From positions 1 through 64,000 of the forward strand of contig NHNK02000011.1 in assembly GCA_002173415.2 (NCBI GenBank): a DNA stretch of 64,000 bases, read 5' to 3'. The position numbers were made by a program, and so were the translations under genes. Position 1 is the first letter of the stretch; the number at the start of each line of letters is the position of its first letter. The notes beneath the pieces were generated by a model. That model ran no database searches, was not told the DNA's origin, and saw only the letters and a program-made list of their open reading frames with translations. Source of the stretch: Marinomonas agarivorans. GTDB taxonomy: Bacteria > Pseudomonadota > Gammaproteobacteria > Pseudomonadales > Marinomonadaceae. Shown here piece after piece: positions 60,273-64,000 of this stretch.

Positions 60273-61664
60273 TTAGATTTCTTTCAGCAAAGCGGTTAAA
60301 GAGGCTGTCACCTGCTCACCAAGTGCTTCATAGTCCACATTGTTAACCTGTCCATTGTTAACCACCTCTTTGCCAGCAATAAACATGTTTTTGATTGTTG
60401 CGGGTTCACCAGCAACAATAGGAGCGACTAAAAGATCATGGCAGCCTCGGTAGCGTAAGGAAGACACATCCCATAAAACCAAATCTGCGTTTTTCCCGAC
60501 GGCAATACTGCCACTATTAAAACCAAAGAATTCCGCACCATTTTGGCTACCCCAGCGTATAATTTCGTCAACCGAGGTAGCAGTGGCATCGCCCTGTCCT
60601 CGATGCAGTAGCCAAGCAAGATTAAGCTCTTGCAACATGGAGGCATTTTCACTACTGGCGGAACCATCAACGCCAATAGTAATGTTCACGCCTTGTTGTT
60701 GCATGGCCAATACAGGCGCAATACCACTGCCTAAACGTAAGTTTGAGGTTGAACAATGGCTCATCGTACACCGAGCTTGACCAAGCTGAGCAATGCCTGT
60801 GTCGTTACTTTGAACAAGATGTGCAAAACTCACCTCCTCATCCAACCAACCGATAGACTCAACATAATCGATCGCGGACATGCCATATTTGATTTGACTC
60901 TGTTGTTCATCAAACCCTACTTCCAGTAAATGAGAATGGCGCTTTAGTTGGTGTTGTTTAGCAAATGCCGCTAACTCTATAAGTTGATCTGGTGTTTGGC
61001 TGTGAATGAGGCTTGTCGGCGCAACTACTAATTTTCGATAGGCATCACCACCATCTTGATGATAATGCGCTTTTGTTGCCTGTAAACGAGAGAGGGTTAC
61101 ATCCAAGGTTTCTGGCTCAATTCCCATATTTCTCATGCCTTTGTGGGAACCAATAATATTCGCGCCACCGCGACATAAAACCAAACGAATACCCAACTCA
61201 TCTGCCGCTTGCCAGATGGCTTGTTCAACCGCAGATGATGAATGCAAATGGTACAAATAATGGTGATCCGCACAGATACTAACGCCTGAACGTAGCATAT
61301 CAATCAAGCCCATTTTTGCTGCTAAATAGACCAACTCTGCTGGCATTTTTGGCCAAAATCGATAAGGCACCGATTGCAACCATTCTCCCAATCCTTGATT
61401 TAATCCCGTTGGCACCGCTTTTAAAACAGACTGAGCAAGGTGATGATGAGTATTACAAAATGCAGGGTAAATGACACACCCTTTCGCATCAACAATGGTT
61501 TCACTGGCAAGCGCTTCATTGCTGCAATCAAGTGGTGTTAGGTTCGTCCCTATTTCTGTGATAATGCCATTGTGAATACGAATATCCGTAACAGGGTTGT
61601 TTACAGAATGAGTCTCACCCGTAAAAACAGCATCAGCCTGTTTAATTAACCAATTTCTAGACAT
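60273..61664 (-). CDS. TRZ/ATZ-family amidohydrolase, 8-oxoguanine deaminase-like
   Basis: 463 residues from ATG 61664 (MSRNWLIKQADAVFTG, the family's usual opening; an upstream ATG at 61700 is possible). It has the metal motifs HTHHHLAQSV, the His in KRHSHLLEVG, HCSTSNLRLGSG and the Asp in TIGVDGSASSENASM, as in the PA0142-type 8-oxoguanine deaminase class. It carries the LNQGLGEWLQSVPYRFWP segment common to that group. The enzyme would release ammonia from 8-oxoguanine to give urate. Guanine-like or pterin substrates are possible. It diverges from a transporter whose leader may bind xanthine or urate. Confidence 0.8.
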   Translation of the reverse strand: MSRNWLIKQADAVFTGETHSVNNPVTDIRIHNGIITEIGTNLTPLDCSNEALASETIVDAKGCVIYPAFCNTHHHLAQSVLKAVPTGLNQGLGEWLQSVPYRFWPKMPAELVYLAAKMGLIDMLRSGVSICADHHYLYHLHSSSAVEQAIWQAADELGIRLVLCRGGANIIGSHKGMRNMGIEPETLDVTLSRLQATKAHYHQDGGDAYRKLVVAPTSLIHSQTPDQLIELAAFAKQHQLKRHSHLLEVGFDEQQSQIKYGMSAIDYVESIGWLDEEVSFAHLVQSNDTGIAQLGQARCTMSHCSTSNLRLGSGIAPVLAMQQQGVNITIGVDGSASSENASMLQELNLAWLLHRGQGDATATSVDEIIRWGSQNGAEFFGFNSGSIAVGKNADLVLWDVSSLRYRGCHDLLVAPIVAGEPATIKNMFIAGKEVVNNGQVNNVDYEALGEQVTASLTALLKEI

Positions 61665-62102
61665 ATCGGTCACAACAAAAAGTGAATGATTTTTTAGCAT
61701 ACCCGATTAAAGAAAAACGTCTAGCACTGGGAACTAGCCACTGATCGACCACCATTCTCATTCATCAAACACATTGCTAAGCCTTTGCACTTTAATAACC
61801 CTTGGTGCCTTTTGTTTTATGCCTTGTTCAAGTTTTAACAGCCCTGTATCAACCTAATAAATCTGGCAGCAAAGCCACTCACAAAAAAGAAAAGCATTCA
61901 AAAAAATAAAGCCATGCACAAAAAGCGAGCAGAGCATAAAGCATTCCACCAAAACGGTGCCAATCCATTTCGCAGTCTATTTAATTTAGCTAACCTAAAC
62001 TCAGGTAAAAAGCTTATCCCTGCCTGTTTTTTTGCATTGGCATACAGATTGCTCGTTAAATGATAAACACAGTAACAATATGTTTTACCTTATTGAGTAG
62101 AA

Positions 62103-62172
62103 GCTGACAGGTTCTCACCGGGTCATTGCTCACAGGAATACCGTTAATGGTAGCCTTGTGACGCAAGGCACC
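62103..62172 (+). promoter_or_regulatory. Candidate NMT1-motif (xanthine-I) riboswitch
   Basis: The leader of the NMT1-type binding protein gene has two structured elements. A hairpin-with-internal-loop has CGG (62119-62121) paired with CCG (62141-62143) and ATT (62125-62127) with AAT (62137-62139). A second strong stem has GGT and GCCTTG paired with CAAGGC and ACC (62149-62172) around loop TGACG. The position just before an NMT1 gene and the neighbouring purine deaminase fit the NMT1-motif RNA, known to bind xanthine and urate. I have not checked the full consensus and could be wrong about the class. The rest of 61665-62102 shows no gene. Confidence 0.45.
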
Positions 62173-62198
62173 AAATTTCATGATAAATGGAGAGCCTT

Positions 62199-63197
62199 AT
62201 GCCAAAACGTTCGTCTTTACCTTCCCTACTTTTTAGTATGGCGGCCTTATTTACCGCATCCTTGTCTCTTGCTGCCGACAAAGTAAATTTTCAACTAGAC
62301 TGGCTACCTGGTGGCGATAAATCCCCGATTTATGTGGGTATCGATCAGGGATTCTTTGCTGAAGTGGATATTGAAGTCCGAATTAACCAAGGCCGAGGTT
62401 CAACAGAAGCCATTACCCGAATCGCAACCGGCACCAGCGATATCGGCATTGCTGATATCGTAGCCTTATTGCAAGCAAGAGCCGCAGACAATGTGCCAGT
62501 AAAAGCGGTGTATTCTCTCTTATCCCAAGCGCCACATGCCTTTGTTGTTAAAAAAGAAGCGGGAATACAGTCTGTTGCCGATGTTAAAGGAAAAAAAGTT
62601 GCTACCTCACCTTTCACCTCGTCAAACATTTTTCTCCCTCTGTTGTTAGAGAAAAATGGGCTAAAAGAAAGTGACATTACCCTAGTTAAAACTGACCCAG
62701 GTGCTCTTGGCCCCATGTTAATCACCGACGCCACCGACGTTGTGATTTCATGGTTAACCAGTGTTGATCGTTATCGTAGCCAAGCAAAGCAAGCGGGAAC
62801 GGAATTGGATGTCATCCCTTGGTATGATGCAGGCTTAGAATTCTATGCTACTAGCGTAATTGCCTCAGAGCGCTTCCTAAAAGAGCGACCAGATGTAGCA
62901 AAGCGCTTCCTCAGTGCATTTCATAAAAGCGTTGAATTTGCTTTTGCCAATCCCGACATGGCCGCAAAAGCCGTGAACAAAAAAGTCCCTGAAGCCGATA
63001 TCCCAACTGCCATTACTACCATTAATTCCATGCGAACCTTGGTTTACAACTCAGTTAGTGAAAAAGATGGGATTGGAACCATTACCCCAGAGCGATTGCA
63101 ACTTACTTGGCAAGCAACCGCCAAAGCCCAAAATCTCAATGTTACAGACTTTGACCCAGAGTCGGTCGTTGATCGTCGTTTTTACATGGAGCAATAA
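62199..63197 (+). CDS. NMT1-type ABC transporter substrate-binding protein
   Basis: From ATG 62199 (five bases after GGAGAG) the protein is about 332 residues with a signal peptide (LLFSMAALFTASLSLAADKV). It matches the NMT1/ThiY-like family (FQLDWLPGGDKSPIYVGIDQ, VRINQGRGSTEAITRIATG, SDIGIADIVALLQARAADN, VADVKGKKVATSPFTSSNIF). Members carry pyrimidine, purine-like or sulfonate/taurine-like compounds. The ATPase gene follows after 3 bp; the permease gene probably lies beyond the window end. The in-frame ATG at 62187 overlaps the ribosome site. Confidence 0.9.
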   Translation: MPKRSSLPSLLFSMAALFTASLSLAADKVNFQLDWLPGGDKSPIYVGIDQGFFAEVDIEVRINQGRGSTEAITRIATGTSDIGIADIVALLQARAADNVPVKAVYSLLSQAPHAFVVKKEAGIQSVADVKGKKVATSPFTSSNIFLPLLLEKNGLKESDITLVKTDPGALGPMLITDATDVVISWLTSVDRYRSQAKQAGTELDVIPWYDAGLEFYATSVIASERFLKERPDVAKRFLSAFHKSVEFAFANPDMAAKAVNKKVPEADIPTAITTINSMRTLVYNSVSEKDGIGTITPERLQLTWQATAKAQNLNVTDFDPESVVDRRFYMEQ

Positions 63198-63200
63198 CCT

Positions 63201-63983
63201 ATGAAACCCTTTGTTTGCTTCAACAAAGTGAGTCACCAATACCAATCGAACACCACTCATAAGGTACAAGCATTAACAGACATAAACTTTCACATTAACA
63301 AACACGAGTTTGTTGCCGTTGTTGGGCCATCTGGTTGTGGAAAAAGCACCCTTCTTAAGCTAATCACTGGGCTGATGTCGCCCAGTGAAGGCTCAGTAGA
63401 AATCTTTGGTAAAACCATGCACGAACCGAGAAACGAAGTAGGTATCGTGTTTCAAAAACCAACCCTACTGCCTTGGTTATCCGTCTTAGATAATGTGACA
63501 TTTCCACTCAAACACCAACATGGCAAAGTAGCATCAGAAGCAAAACAATACGCTATGACGTTACTGAAACTGGTTGGCTTGGAGCAATTTGCTCACCAAC
63601 GTCCAGCACAACTGAGCGGAGGCATGCAACAGCGGGTAGGCATTGCCCGCGCCCTTATACTAAAGCCCGAAATTTTAATTATGGATGAGCCATTTTCTGC
63701 TCTAGATGCCTTAAGTCGAGAAATCATGGGCTTTGAATTACTGCGCATTTGGGAGGAAGAACCAAAAACCGTGTTATTTATTACCCACTCAATCAATGAA
63801 GCGGTTTTACTGGCTGACAAGGTGCTTGTTATGAGTCCACGCCCAGGAACTGTCGTCGAAGAATTGCCAATAGATCTGCCACGGCCTCGCAATAACACCA
63901 CCTTAAAACATGAGAAATTTGCCTACTACGCCGATATTTTGCGAGATCATATTTTTCAAAAACACGCAGCACTTAACGAATAA
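63201..63983 (+). CDS. ABC transporter ATPase (SsuB/TauB-like)
   Basis: A 260-residue ATPase: Walker A GPSGCGKST, signature LSGGMQQRVGIARA, Walker B ILIMDEPFSALDAL, and the switch His in LFITHSINEAV. The subfamily matches nitrate/sulfonate/taurine-type importers that work with NMT1-like binding proteins. It is co-transcribed with the binding-protein gene. The gene is complete; the unit continues past the right edge. Confidence 0.92.
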   Translation: MKPFVCFNKVSHQYQSNTTHKVQALTDINFHINKHEFVAVVGPSGCGKSTLLKLITGLMSPSEGSVEIFGKTMHEPRNEVGIVFQKPTLLPWLSVLDNVTFPLKHQHGKVASEAKQYAMTLLKLVGLEQFAHQRPAQLSGGMQQRVGIARALILKPEILIMDEPFSALDALSREIMGFELLRIWEEEPKTVLFITHSINEAVLLADKVLVMSPRPGTVVEELPIDLPRPRNNTTLKHEKFAYYADILRDHIFQKHAALNE

Positions 63984-64000
63984 AACTGTGCCAATGACAC

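Overview
The window reads as a chromosomal segment of an AT-rich marine gammaproteobacterium. The core genes on the right (rapA-rluA, tdk-rdgC, rmuC, kdkA-lpxL, acpH, dbpA) and the low GC fit Oceanospirillales, with Marinomonas my best guess. That genus is inferred from protein style and gene order; no rRNA or tRNA gene was seen to confirm it.

Positions 1-26900 are an accessory island. At the left end are palindrome-bearing direct repeats around a DUF559 endonuclease gene. A long run of minus-strand genes (13104 down to 1087) follows. Transcribed right to left it holds seven R-body (RebB-type) structural genes, three or four genes of unknown function (one with an HNH-type Cys/His centre), a small acidic protein and an intrinsic terminator. 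It then continues with effector-like genes (DUF4157/eCIS-core, GNAT, an unrecognised protein with a DUF4157-type middle, a degenerate Nudix domain), interleaved with a 3-TM holin and a GH25 muramidase. An REP-associated transposase (RAYT) flanked by REP-like repeats separates the reb genes from two unusual regulators: a degenerate sigma54-type AAA+ domain fused to an AraC DNA-binding domain, and an XRE-HTH/STAND ATPase whose reading frame is broken at a slippery A9 tract.

Divergent from these, 18243-26791 (+) encodes an FHA protein, a 1369-residue Ser/Thr kinase-cyclase-AAA-TPR protein of the type found in TOMM clusters, an unknown 272-residue protein, and a YcaO-TfuA pair, the enzyme pair known for backbone thioamidation. 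No E1-like or flavin dehydrogenase partner is visible. The candidate new system is this combination: R-body filaments, effector-like cargo with a similar short N-terminus, a phage-type lysis pair, and a kinase/FHA/STAND control layer with a YcaO-TfuA modification module. Adjacency is seen; functional coupling is inference.

From about 26938 the window is mostly housekeeping: DUF2788, ybfE-like, tdk, rdgC, rmuC, yigZ, rapA, rluA, a lipoprotein, LysR, DEAD-box helicase, DUF1285, an MTHFR-like protein, LPS inner core/lipid A genes (heptosyltransferase, kdkA, lpxL), two acidic hypotheticals, a YlqF-type GTPase, acpH, a complete Opp/Dpp ABC transporter with its LysR gene, a GGDEF-EAL protein, dbpA, and a GH127 glycosidase. 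At the right edge an 8-oxoguanine deaminase-like amidohydrolase diverges from an NMT1-type ABC transporter whose leader looks like an NMT1-motif (xanthine-I) riboswitch. This suggests a purine salvage or catabolism locus that continues beyond the window. Short tandem repeats of 10-19 bp occur at several gene ends.
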